From an uncultured Eisenbergiella sp. (GTDB taxonomy: Bacteria > Bacillota > Clostridia > Lachnospirales > Lachnospiraceae), in the NCBI GenBank assembly GCA_947598825.1, contig CANQFM010000033.1:1-34196 (forward strand): a stretch of 34,196 nt of DNA. The letters run 5' to 3'. The notes below the pieces were generated by a model that worked only from the letters and a program-made list of their open reading frames with translations, did not search any database and was not told the origin of the DNA. Shown in pieces: positions 1-7,539 of the stretch (its first letter is position 1; each line of letters starts with the position of its first letter). A program made the translations under genes and the position numbers.

Positions 1-6
1 TTTTCG

Positions 7-78
7 CAGGGCTACCAGGATTCGAACCTGGAAATGACGGAGTCAGAGTCCGTTGCCTTACCGTTTGGCGATAGCCCT
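7..78 (-). tRNA. tRNA-Gln (anticodon CUG)
   Basis: The reverse complement folds as a 72-nt cloverleaf. The 7-bp acceptor stem is AGGGCTA/TAGCCCT with discriminator G. The D arm is GCC/GGC, the anticodon stem ACGGA/TCCGT encloses loop CTCTGAC (anticodon CTG, reading CAG), and the T arm CCAGG/CCTGG carries loop TTCGAAT. The 3' CCA is not encoded, because CGA follows the discriminator, so CCA must be added after transcription. The gene has its own promoter (117..145). It sits about 120 bp downstream of glnN on the same strand. Its downstream context is cut by the window edge. Confidence 0.95.
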
Positions 79-116
79 AAATCTGCGCTTCTCTTATCTT
101 TCCCTCGCGCTCATTT

Positions 117-145
117 ACTATACCAAACTCCCAGGCAAAATGCAA
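117..145 (-). promoter_or_regulatory. Sigma-A-type promoter for tRNA-Gln
   Basis: On the minus strand, -35 TTGCAT (140..145), a 17-bp spacer and -10 TATAGT (117..122). The -10 lies about 38 bp upstream of the mature tRNA 5' end, leaving a short 5' leader for RNase P to remove. Confidence 0.8.
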
Positions 146-201
146 GCACTTTTTTTATTTTGTTGCGCCCCGACCGGATCCGCCCGCCGGCCGGCAGATC
201 C

Positions 202-2325
202 TCAGACCTCGAACAGCAGATCCGAATAGACCGGCACGGGCCAGTAGGATCGATCCACCATCGTTTCCAGCTTATCGATGGGAGCGCGCAGCTCCGCCAT
301 GGCAGGCACCACCGTATCCCGGTAGAAGAAAGCCTGCTGTTTCACATCGCCCTTTATGACCTGCCCTTCCTTCTCCTTCCATTTCAGCCCTTCCAGAGCG
401 CCGGTGGCCTTCGCCAGATATTCGTTGATATCCCGCAGCAGCACCGCTGCCACAGAGGCGTCCGCGCCCGCGGCTTTCGTAGCATTCACCGTTTCCGCCA
501 GTTCCCTGCTGTAGCCAAGGGCGGCAGGCAGCAGCTCCCGGGACGCCATATCGATCATGGTCAGCGCCTCAATGTTGATGGTCTTGATATAGGTTTCATA
601 CAGGATCTCCTTGCGGGACTCCAGCTCGGCCCGGTTATAGATCCCGAATCTCTCATAGAGGCGGATGGCCTTATCCGTGGTCAATGCTTCAATGGAATCG
701 ATCATGCTCCTGTAATTGGGCAGCCCTCTGCGCCTCGCTTCCCGGATCCATGCTTCCGAATAGCCGTCCCCGTTGAAAATGATGCGCTGGTGCTTCGTCA
801 TAAATTCCTTGATCACGTCATGGATAGCCTGTTCCTTGCCATCCTCTCCGGCCGCCTCTATCCGGTCCGCCGCCTCGCAGAAGGCCTCCGCCACGATGGC
901 GTTGATCGTAGTAGTGGGACTGCCGATAGAATCGGAAGAACCGACCATGCGGAATTCGAACTTATTGCCCGTAAAGGCGAAGGGCGAAGTGCGGTTGCGG
1001 TCCGTGGCGTCCATGTGCAGATCCGGCACAGTGGAAACGCCGGTATGTAAGGTGCTGGCTTCCAACAGGCTGCGGGCCTCTCCGGTTTCCACAAGCTGAC
1101 GCACCACATCCTCCAACTGGGATCCCAGAAAAATGGAAACGATCGCAGGCGGCGCTTCGTTTGCCCCCAGGCGCAGATCGTTGCCAACATTGGACGCGCT
1201 CCTCCTGAGCAGATCCGCATGGGTGTCCACCGCTTTCATGATGCAGGCCAACACCAGCAAAAACTGCACGTTTTCATTGGGGGTTTCCCCGGGATCCAAC
1301 AGGTTCATGCCGGTATCCGTGCTGATGGACCAGTTATCGTGTTTGCCAGATCCGTTGACCCCCGCGAAGGGCTTTTCGTGCAGCAGGCAGCGCAGGTTAT
1401 GGCGTTCCGCCACTTTCTTCATCGTTTCCATCACCAACTGGTTGTGATCCATGGCGATATTGGCCGTCTCATAGACCGGCGCCAGTTCGTGCTGTGCCGG
1501 CGCCACCTCGTTATGCTGGGTTTTAGCAGTCACGCCCAGCTTCCACAACTCGATGTTCAGATCCTTCATGAACGCGCCCACCCGCTCCCGGATAACACCG
1601 AAATAATGATCCTCCAGTTCCTGCCCCTTGGGCGCGGGGGCGCCGAACAGCGTGCGCCCGGAAAAGATCAGATCCTTGCGTTTGAGATATTTGCTGCGGT
1701 CGATGAGGAAATATTCCTGCTCCGCGCCTACGGAGGGAATGACCTTCGTGGCTGCGGTATCCGGATGGAAGATCCGCACGATGCGCATGGCCTGCTGGGA
1801 CAGCGCCTCCATGGACCGCAGCAGGGGCGTCTTTTTGTCCAGCGCCTCCCCTTTGTAGGAGCAAAACGCCGTGGGTACGCAGAGGATCACGCCGGTGGCG
1901 TCTTCCTTCAGAAAAGCCGGGGACGTAATATCCCATACCGTATATCCTCTGGCCTCAAAGGTGGACCGCAGGCCGCCGGAAGGGAAGGAGGACGCGTCCG
2001 CCTCGCCCTTGATCAGTTCTTTTCCGGAAAAATCCATGAGCATCCGCCCGTCCTCATCCGGGTGGGTCACGAAGGAATCGTGTTTTTCCGCAGTGATGCC
2101 GGTCAGCGGCTGGAACCAGTGCGTATAATGGGTGGCGCCATGTTCCACCGCCCAATCCTTCATCGCCCGCGCCACCACGTCCGCCGTCGCTGCGGAAAGC
2201 TGGCCGCCATGGGCCCTGACATGGGCTACTTCCTCATATGCCTTTTTGGGCAGGCGCTCCCGCATTTTTTCCATGGTAAAAACGTTTTGAGCAAAAATTT
2301 CTTCGATGTTCAGATTACCGCTCAT
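202..2325 (-). CDS. glnN: Type III glutamine synthetase
   Basis: ATP-dependent synthesis of glutamine from glutamate and ammonium in the cytoplasm. The 707-aa length is typical of the large GSIII family and much longer than GSI (about 450 aa). Visible motifs include GAEQEYFLID (about 200-209, a metal/glutamate-binding strand), HNEVAPAQHELAP (about 271-283) and KPFAGVNGSGKHDNWS (about 318-333). These match the GS catalytic barrel in its GSIII form. The ATG overlaps the 3' end of trhP by 11 nt and has an upstream AAAGGA ribosome-binding site. It is therefore probably the last gene of the ireB-to-glnN operon and translationally coupled. No convincing rho-independent terminator follows it. Confidence 0.96.
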   Translation of the reverse strand: MSGNLNIEEIFAQNVFTMEKMRERLPKKAYEEVAHVRAHGGQLSAATADVVARAMKDWAVEHGATHYTHWFQPLTGITAEKHDSFVTHPDEDGRMLMDFSGKELIKGEADASSFPSGGLRSTFEARGYTVWDITSPAFLKEDATGVILCVPTAFCSYKGEALDKKTPLLRSMEALSQQAMRIVRIFHPDTAATKVIPSVGAEQEYFLIDRSKYLKRKDLIFSGRTLFGAPAPKGQELEDHYFGVIRERVGAFMKDLNIELWKLGVTAKTQHNEVAPAQHELAPVYETANIAMDHNQLVMETMKKVAERHNLRCLLHEKPFAGVNGSGKHDNWSISTDTGMNLLDPGETPNENVQFLLVLACIMKAVDTHADLLRRSASNVGNDLRLGANEAPPAIVSIFLGSQLEDVVRQLVETGEARSLLEASTLHTGVSTVPDLHMDATDRNRTSPFAFTGNKFEFRMVGSSDSIGSPTTTINAIVAEAFCEAADRIEAAGEDGKEQAIHDVIKEFMTKHQRIIFNGDGYSEAWIREARRRGLPNYRSMIDSIEALTTDKAIRLYERFGIYNRAELESRKEILYETYIKTINIEALTMIDMASRELLPAALGYSRELAETVNATKAAGADASVAAVLLRDINEYLAKATGALEGLKWKEKEGQVIKGDVKQQAFFYRDTVVPAMAELRAPIDKLETMVDRSYWPVPVYSDLLFEV

Positions 2326-3580
2326 GTTCCGTATCCTTTCTCATACGCAGAATATCCCAGCGTCCGGCTTTTTCCGAGAGGGTCAGCCACAGGGCCTGCC
2401 TGGGATGCGGGGCGCTCTCTGCCGTATTCCCCTGCTCATCTTCTATTTTTTCCACTGTGGCCGTCACGTCGTTTCCCTGCGGCTTCATGATCTCGATCCG
2501 GTCGCCGACGCAGAATTTGTTCCGCTGTTCGATGCGGACGCGCCCGTGCCCGTCCGTTTCGCAGACCGTACCGAGATAAGTGTATTCGCTGATATAAGCG
2601 GCCGCATCATAGATCTGCATGGTATGATCCGGCTTCCCAAAATAAAACCCGGTGCCGAACTGCCTGTGGGTACATCTGCCCGTTTCCTCCCGATACCAGT
2701 CCAGATTGGCGCGGTATTTGTCAACGGACTGCAGGCAATCGTCGATGGCCCTCCTGTATGCCCTGGTCACAACAGCCACATATAAGGCGGTTTTCATCCT
2801 GCCCTCCACCTTGAAGCTGTCAATTCCCGCCTCCAACAGTTCCGGGATATACTCTATCATATTCAGATCCCTGGAATTGAACAGGTAGGTGCCCCGTTCA
2901 TTTTCCTCCACCGGCAGATATTCTCCCGGACGGCTCTCCTCCATCACCGCATATTCCCAGCGGCAGGGATGGGTACACTCCCCCTGGTTGGCGTCCCGGC
3001 CCGTAAAATAATTGCTCAGAAGGCAGCGGCCCGAATAGGAAATGCACATGGCGCCATGCACAAAACATTCCATTTCCATCTCCGGCGGGATCTTCTCCCG
3101 GATCTGCCGCAGCTCTTCCAGCGTGAGTTCCCGCGCGGCCACCACGCGCCTGGCGCCCAACCGGTGCCAGAACAGATACGTTTCGTAATTCGTATTGTTG
3201 GCCTGGGTGGAAATATGGATCTCCGCCTGCGGCCATACGCTTTTCGCCAGCGAAAACATCCCCGGATCCGATATGATCAGCGCATCCGGACTGGCCGGTT
3301 TTCCTGCTGCAGTTTTTAAACACCGCAGGGCTTCAAAATAAGAAGCAGCCTGGGAAAGATCCCGGTTATGGGCCAGGATATTGGCGGTAACATATACTTT
3401 CACGCCATGCTCGTGGGCAAACCATATCCCTTCCGCCATCTCCTCCAGGCTGAAATTTTTCGCTTTCGCCCGCAGTCCGAACACGTCCCCGCCGATGTAT
3501 ACCGCATCGGCCCCGTAAACGACCGCGGTCATGAGTACCTCCAGGCTGCCCGCCGGGATGAGAAGCTCCGGCTTTTTCAT
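2315..3580 (-). CDS. trhP: U32-family tRNA U34 hydroxylation protein (TrhP/YrrN-YrrO-like)
   Basis: A 421-aa member of peptidase family U32. The N-terminus KPELLIPAGSLE and GADAVYIGG (24-31) are the usual U32 barrel start. The cysteine-rich signature lies at about 171-206 (ECFVHGAMCISYSGRC, then C202 and C206), proposed to hold an Fe-S cluster. In B. subtilis and E. coli, U32 proteins TrhP/YegQ make 5-hydroxyuridine at tRNA position 34. The adjacent methyltransferase (trmR) acts on that product, so this assignment fits better than the older protease or collagenase label. The start overlaps the trmR stop in an ATGA. B. subtilis carries two copies (trhP1, trhP2) here, whereas this window shows one. 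Function is inferred from family and context. Confidence 0.85.
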   Translation of the reverse strand: MKKPELLIPAGSLEVLMTAVVYGADAVYIGGDVFGLRAKAKNFSLEEMAEGIWFAHEHGVKVYVTANILAHNRDLSQAASYFEALRCLKTAAGKPASPDALIISDPGMFSLAKSVWPQAEIHISTQANNTNYETYLFWHRLGARRVVAARELTLEELRQIREKIPPEMEMECFVHGAMCISYSGRCLLSNYFTGRDANQGECTHPCRWEYAVMEESRPGEYLPVEENERGTYLFNSRDLNMIEYIPELLEAGIDSFKVEGRMKTALYVAVVTRAYRRAIDDCLQSVDKYRANLDWYREETGRCTHRQFGTGFYFGKPDHTMQIYDAAAYISEYTYLGTVCETDGHGRVRIEQRNKFCVGDRIEIMKPQGNDVTATVEKIEDEQGNTAESAPHPRQALWLTLSEKAGRWDILRMRKDTEHER

Positions 3581-4230
3581 CTGTCCAAAACCTTTCTGAC
3601 CGAAACCGATACGCCGTCCCCCAGAGGAAGGATCACCGTCTCCAGAGCAGGATCGTGTTTCAGCGCATATAAGTATTCCCGCATCCTCGTATGGATCGTG
3701 CGGTCCCGGCGCGTTACTGCATAGCGGGATTCCAGCACATCCCCGCCCTGCAGCACATTATCGGAGATCAACAGCCCGCCCGGGTTCAGCAGCCGTATCA
3801 CCTGCGGCAGGAAATGCAGATATTGACCCTTCGCGGCATCCATAAAGATCAGGTCGAAGGGAGTCGTAAGCTCAGGCAGGATCGCCGACGCGTCCCCTTC
3901 CAGCAGCGTGATCTGTCCTTCCCTTTCGACCTGCCTGAAATTCCGCCGGGCGCAGGCGATACGTTTCCCATTTTTTTCTATGGTAGTGATATGACACCCC
4001 TCGGGCATATATTCGCTCATAAAAAGGGCGGAAAAACCGATGGCGGTCCCTACCTCCAGGATAGACGACGGGCGTTTTTCCGCCAGAAAAAACTTAAGCA
4101 GGCTTCCCGTTTCCCGCCGGATGACGGGCACGTTTTCCGCCTCCGAGTAAAGCCGCAGATCCTCCAGCCAATCCGAATCCCCGCTGTCCAGCGAATTGAG
4201 GAAAACCCGCATCCGTTCCTCTGCGATCAT
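3577..4230 (-). CDS. trmR: tRNA 5-hydroxyuridine methyltransferase (TrmR/YrrM-like)
   Basis: A 217-aa class I SAM-dependent O-methyltransferase of the COMT-like family. SAM-binding motif I is LEVGTAIGFSAL (about 58-69). An acidic motif, TIEKN (about 83-87), follows the second strand, and FMDAAKGQY is the metal/catalytic region. B. subtilis TrmR methylates 5-hydroxyuridine-34 to 5-methoxyuridine in tRNAs. The next gene, trhP, supplies the hydroxylated substrate. The gene overlaps both neighbours in ATGA stop-start junctions, indicating tight translational coupling. A generic O-methyltransferase annotation is the fallback. Confidence 0.87.
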   Translation of the reverse strand: MIAEERMRVFLNSLDSGDSDWLEDLRLYSEAENVPVIRRETGSLLKFFLAEKRPSSILEVGTAIGFSALFMSEYMPEGCHITTIEKNGKRIACARRNFRQVEREGQITLLEGDASAILPELTTPFDLIFMDAAKGQYLHFLPQVIRLLNPGGLLISDNVLQGGDVLESRYAVTRRDRTIHTRMREYLYALKHDPALETVILPLGDGVSVSVRKVLDR

Positions 4231-4667
4231 TCTTCCTCCCCGCCGCTGCCCGCCATGATGTCCATCAGTTCATCCGCCGTCATGGCAGTGGAAAGCGTAT
4301 AAGTCCCCGGCGTAAATCCGTCCTCCGCATAATTGGACAAATGCTCCTGGATCAGAAAAAGCGTCTTATCCCGCACCAGCCCGTTTTCGTACAAAGACTC
4401 CGCGATCCCGTCAAAATCCATGCCGTCGCTTATCGTCACTTCCACCTCGCGACCCGGCTCCACGGACACGGGCGGTTCCCCGAAGATCCGCACGCCGTAC
4501 TGGAAGGCCGTTACGGAGAACCGATAGACCAGCATGACCGCCACTACTACCAGCACCACATTAAACACAGTGCCTACCACGCCCCCGGCGACGTTTTGGA
4601 TCCTCGCCTTTTTGTGCCTTATGCTCTTTTTCATCCTGTGACCGTTTTGTCCGGCATGACTGCTCAA
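4227..4667 (-). CDS. MltG-like membrane protein lacking the transglycosylase domain
   Basis: 146 aa. A basic N-terminus (KKSIRHKKAR) precedes one transmembrane helix (about 27-49). A LysM-like region (about 75-138) follows, with the MltG/YceG pattern DFDGIAESLYENGLV and PGTYTLSTAMTADELMDIM. Full-length MltG continues for about 200 residues with the endolytic transglycosylase domain and its catalytic Glu. Here the protein ends at EEE, and the stop overlaps the trmR start in ATGA, so the short form looks native rather than frameshifted. The position matches mltG (yrrL) in Bacillus. TTG at 4667 has a GGAGG 9 nt upstream. ATG at 4634 is an alternative with no visible RBS. A non-catalytic peptidoglycan-binding or divisome role is inference. 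Confidence 0.75.
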   Translation of the reverse strand: MSSHAGQNGHRMKKSIRHKKARIQNVAGGVVGTVFNVVLVVVAVMLVYRFSVTAFQYGVRIFGEPPVSVEPGREVEVTISDGMDFDGIAESLYENGLVRDKTLFLIQEHLSNYAEDGFTPGTYTLSTAMTADELMDIMAGSGGEEE

Positions 4668-4723
4668 GATTTACCGCCTCCACAACAGATCAGCGCGATC
4701 CTGCGCCTCTCGCCAAAGATGCC

Positions 4724-6403
4724 TCAGGTTTCCATGATGATCGGAAGGATCATCGGGCTCCGTTTGGTCTTTTTCCAGATAAAATCGCTCAGGGAATCCT
4801 TGATGGACGTTTTGATCCTGCCCCAGTCCGTACAGCCTCTCGCCACGCAGTTATCCATCACGCTCTCCATCAGTTGACGGGCTTCTTCCATCAATTCATC
4901 GGACTCCTTGACATAAACAAAACCTCTCGACACCAGATCCGGCCCGCTGGCTATCTGTCCGGTCACGCCGTCCAGAGCCACCACAACGATCATGATGCCG
5001 TCCTCCGCCAAATGCTGCCGGTCGCGCAGCACCACATTGCCCACGTCGCCGACGCCCAGGCCGTCCACCAGGATCGCGCCCACCTGGACCTTGTCTGTGA
5101 CAGCCGCGTACTCGCCGCTCAATTCCAGCACATCGCCGGAGGTGAGCATAAAAATATTCTCCTTCGGGATCCCCAGTTCCGCCGCGATCTCGCCCTGGGC
5201 CTTGCGGTGCTTGTACTCGCCATGAATGGGCACCGCATATTTGGGCTGGGTCAGCGTATAGATCAGCTTGATCTCCTCCTGGCAGGCATGTCCGGAAACA
5301 TGGACGTCCTGAAAGATCACTTCCGCCCCTTTGATCTCCAATTCGTTGATGACCTTAGTCACCGCTTTCTCATTGCCGGGGATCGGATTGCTGGAAAAGA
5401 TGATGGTATCGTTGGGCCCGATGGTGACCTTTCTATGCATCCCGGAAGCCATCCGGCTCAAGGCCGCCATATTCTCGCCCTGGCTCCCTGTGGTGATGAT
5501 CACCGTCCTGTCGTCCGGATAATCCTTCAGCCGGTCGATCTCCACCAGCGTATTGTCGGGGATGCTGATACATCCCAGGTTCATGGCGGTTTCAATGATG
5601 TTCACCATGCTGCGCCCTTCCACCACGACTTTCCTGCCGTATTTATGGGCGGAATTGATGATCTGCTGCACCCGGTCCACGTTGGAGGCAAAGGTGGCGA
5701 TGATCAGCCGGGAACCCTGATGCTCATGGAAGATCGTATCAAAGGTATGCCCCACCGTCCGCTCCGACTGCGTAAAGCCCTTGCGCTCCGCATTGGTGGA
5801 ATCGCACATCAGGGCCAGAACGCCCTTTTTCCCCAGCTCCGCAAACCGCTGCAAATCAATGGCTTCGCCGAATACCGGCGTATAGTCCACCTTAAAATCT
5901 CCGGTGTGGATCACGATCCCCACAGGCGAATGGATCGCCAGCGCGGCGGCGTCCACAATGCTGTGATTGGTCTTGATAAACTCGATCCGAAGCTGCCCCA
6001 GGTTCACCGACTGCCCGAATTTCATCACTTTTCTCTTGGTGCTTTCCAGGAGCCCATGTTCTTTCAGCTTGTGTTCGATCAGCCCCATGGTCAGCCTGGT
6101 CGCATAAATCGGAACGTTGATCTGCCGCAGCACATAGGGCAGGGCGCCGATATGGTCTTCATGCCCGTGCGTGATCACGATCCCTTTTACCTTTTCCACA
6201 TTTTCTTCCAGATAGGTGATATCCGGTATGACCAGATCGATCCCCAGCATATCGTCATCTGGAAAAGAAAGGCCGCAGTCTACCACAACAATACTGTCGT
6301 CAAATTCAAACGCAGTAATGTTCATACCGATCTGTTCCAGTCCGCCCAGCGGGATCACTTTCAGACTTGGCCCTTCATAATTCAATTGTTTCTTTTTTTT
6401 CAC
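4724..6403 (-). CDS. rnj: Ribonuclease J
   Basis: A 559-aa metallo-beta-lactamase/beta-CASP nuclease acting as 5'-3' exonuclease and endonuclease in mRNA decay and rRNA maturation. The metal-binding motif THGHEDHIGALPY has H79, H81, D83 and H84. Further family blocks are HTGDFKVD, MCDSTNAERKG, TGSQGEN, SSNPIPGNE and HVSGHACQEE. The start is GTG with an AGGAGG RBS about 7 nt upstream. The length matches bacterial RNase J1/J2. It lies between DUF1292 and the mltG-like gene, as in many Clostridia. J1 and J2 cannot be told apart here. Confidence 0.95.
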   Translation of the reverse strand: MKKKKQLNYEGPSLKVIPLGGLEQIGMNITAFEFDDSIVVVDCGLSFPDDDMLGIDLVIPDITYLEENVEKVKGIVITHGHEDHIGALPYVLRQINVPIYATRLTMGLIEHKLKEHGLLESTKRKVMKFGQSVNLGQLRIEFIKTNHSIVDAAALAIHSPVGIVIHTGDFKVDYTPVFGEAIDLQRFAELGKKGVLALMCDSTNAERKGFTQSERTVGHTFDTIFHEHQGSRLIIATFASNVDRVQQIINSAHKYGRKVVVEGRSMVNIIETAMNLGCISIPDNTLVEIDRLKDYPDDRTVIITTGSQGENMAALSRMASGMHRKVTIGPNDTIIFSSNPIPGNEKAVTKVINELEIKGAEVIFQDVHVSGHACQEEIKLIYTLTQPKYAVPIHGEYKHRKAQGEIAAELGIPKENIFMLTSGDVLELSGEYAAVTDKVQVGAILVDGLGVGDVGNVVLRDRQHLAEDGIMIVVVALDGVTGQIASGPDLVSRGFVYVKESDELMEEARQLMESVMDNCVARGCTDWGRIKTSIKDSLSDFIWKKTKRSPMILPIIMET

Positions 6404-6460
6404 AAAAATCCTCCTGTTTCATTTTCACGTTTCTATTACACGCCGCGACAGGCGTATCGT

Positions 6461-6721
6461 TCATTCCTTTTCCAGATCCACGTCTTCCAGCAGATCCGAA
6501 AAGATGGCGGCCACCGCTTCAAGCTCTTCGTCGTCTTCCACGACCTCATAGACCGCCTCCTGCTCCTGGAGTGAGGAAGTGTCCTTTAAGATCAGCGCCT
6601 CTCCATCCCCTTCTTCGCTGTCCGTCACCAGGATGTAGTCGTTCCCTCCCAACCTGGTCTGTTCCAGTACAAAAAACTCCACGGCTTCCCCGTCATCGGG
6701 GCAAAATGTGATCCGTTCCAA
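6461..6721 (-). CDS. DUF1292 family protein (YrzB-like)
   Basis: An 86-aa acidic soluble protein of unknown function. The pattern [23 protein letters not shown] followed by [19 protein letters not shown] is the DUF1292/YrzB strand-rich core, and the C-terminus is very acidic. An ATG exists at 6784, but I prefer TTG at 6721. An AGGAGAGGGG RBS sits just upstream of the TTG, and the resulting length and N-terminus fit the family. The gene then overlaps the 3' end of ruvX by about 29 nt. This gene is conserved next to ireB and ruvX in Firmicutes. Confidence 0.8.
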   Translation of the reverse strand: MERITFCPDDGEAVEFFVLEQTRLGGNDYILVTDSEEGDGEALILKDTSSLQEQEAVYEVVEDDEELEAVAAIFSDLLEDVDLEKE

Positions 6722-7190
6722 AATCCGTTCCCCTCTCCTGCTGCTGATCCGCTTCTTCCCGTCGCTTTGCGTTTTGCTTCTCATCCAGATAATTCTGCAG
6801 GATCAGCACTGCGGCGATCTTGTCTACATGCTCCTTGCGTTCTTCTCTCCCAAGCCCGGCTTCCCTCATCGCCCTGTCAGCCGCTGCCGTCGTCAGCCTT
6901 TCATCCCGCAGCACCACCGGCAGGCCTGTCCTGCGGGCAAGCTTCTCCGCGAACTCCCTGGTCTTTTCCACGCGCTCTCCCTCCGTAGCGTTCATATGCT
7001 TCGGAAGGCCCAGCACGATCTCCTCCACGCCGTATTCCTGGATCAGTTCCTCGATCCTCGCCAACGTCCTGCGCTGCTTATTTTCCTCTTTTCTCCGTAT
7101 GATCTCGATTCCCAGGGCAGTAATAAGAAGCGGGTCGCTGATGGCAACGCCCACTGTCTTTGAACCGAAGTCCAGTCCCATGATCCGCAT
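6693..7190 (-). CDS. ruvX: RuvX/YqgF-type Holliday junction resolvase-like nuclease
   Basis: A 165-aa RNase H-fold protein involved in rRNA maturation (pre-16S processing) and proposed resolvase activity. Acidic catalytic positions are visible in [11 protein letters not shown] (N-terminus), [26 protein letters not shown] and [16 protein letters not shown]. The ATG at 7190 is chosen because MRIMGLDFG is the family N-terminus and GGGGA precedes it. The C-terminal ~25 residues (lysine/glutamine/glutamate-rich) extend past the usual family end and run into the DUF1292 gene. It follows ireB by 10 nt. Confidence 0.93.
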   Translation of the reverse strand: MRIMGLDFGSKTVGVAISDPLLITALGIEIIRRKEENKQRRTLARIEELIQEYGVEEIVLGLPKHMNATEGERVEKTREFAEKLARRTGLPVVLRDERLTTAAADRAMREAGLGREERKEHVDKIAAVLILQNYLDEKQNAKRREEADQQQERGTDFGTDHILPR

Positions 7191-7200
7191 CCGTTTTCCC

Positions 7201-7464
7201 CTATTTCCAGTGATTGCTTCTGATATATTCCTTGAGCATCTCCTCCACCAGCTCGTCCCTCTCCACACGCATGATCAGCCCCCGCGCGTTCTTATGGCTG
7301 GTGATATATGTGGGATCCCCCGACATGATATATCCCACGATCTGGTTCACCGGATTATACCCTTTCTCGGAAAGCGCCTCATAGACCGCTTCCAGGATCA
7401 TCTTCACGCCGTTTTCCGGTTCAATATCCACTTTAAAAAACTGTGTATTGCCCAAATCCGTCAT
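7201..7464 (-). CDS. ireB: IreB/ReoM family regulatory phosphoprotein
   Basis: An 87-aa member of the IreB (YrzL, ReoM) family. In Enterococcus and Listeria this protein is a target of the PASTA Ser/Thr kinase and controls ClpCP-dependent MurA turnover and cephalosporin resistance. [10 protein letters not shown] begins the family pattern and contains the Thr-rich N-terminus that is phosphorylated in homologues. [20 protein letters not shown] and [11 protein letters not shown] are core blocks. The inner ATG (7464) is preferred over 7491. A GAGGG lies about 10 nt upstream, the length matches homologues, and the likely transcription start falls near 7502. It heads the long operon. Confidence 0.92.
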   Translation of the reverse strand: MTDLGNTQFFKVDIEPENGVKMILEAVYEALSEKGYNPVNQIVGYIMSGDPTYITSHKNARGLIMRVERDELVEEMLKEYIRSNHWK

Positions 7465-7508
7465 CTCTTTGCGTCCCTCGCCTTTCTTCATCCGGCACTG
7501 TTATTTCT

Positions 7509-7537
7509 ATCTTACCTTACTTTGGGAAAAAATTCAA
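7509..7537 (-). promoter_or_regulatory. Promoter of the ireB-glnN operon
   Basis: On the minus strand, -35 TTGAAT (7532..7537), a 17-bp spacer and -10 TAAGAT (7509..7514), immediately downstream of the mtaB stop. Predicted initiation near 7502 gives a leader of about 38 nt to the preferred ireB ATG. Confidence 0.65.
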
Positions 7538-7539
7538 CG

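Noticed and set aside
177-200. Hairpin after glnN (GATCTGCC/GGCGGATC) as a terminator
   Set aside because: The stem is plausible, but no T tract follows on the minus strand; A-rich sequence follows instead.
1219-2490. Plus-strand ORF of 423 codons
   Set aside because: Shadow of glnN on the opposite strand; composition is typical of antisense reading of GC-rich genes.
4227-4300. Frameshift or early stop in the mltG-like gene
   Set aside because: The stop overlaps the trmR start in a regular ATGA junction, and there is no room for a lost catalytic domain before trmR.
4874-6574. Long plus-strand ORF of 566 codons
   Set aside because: It is antisense to RNase J, whose motifs and RBS are clear. 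The translated product is His/Asp/Gln-rich with no family pattern.
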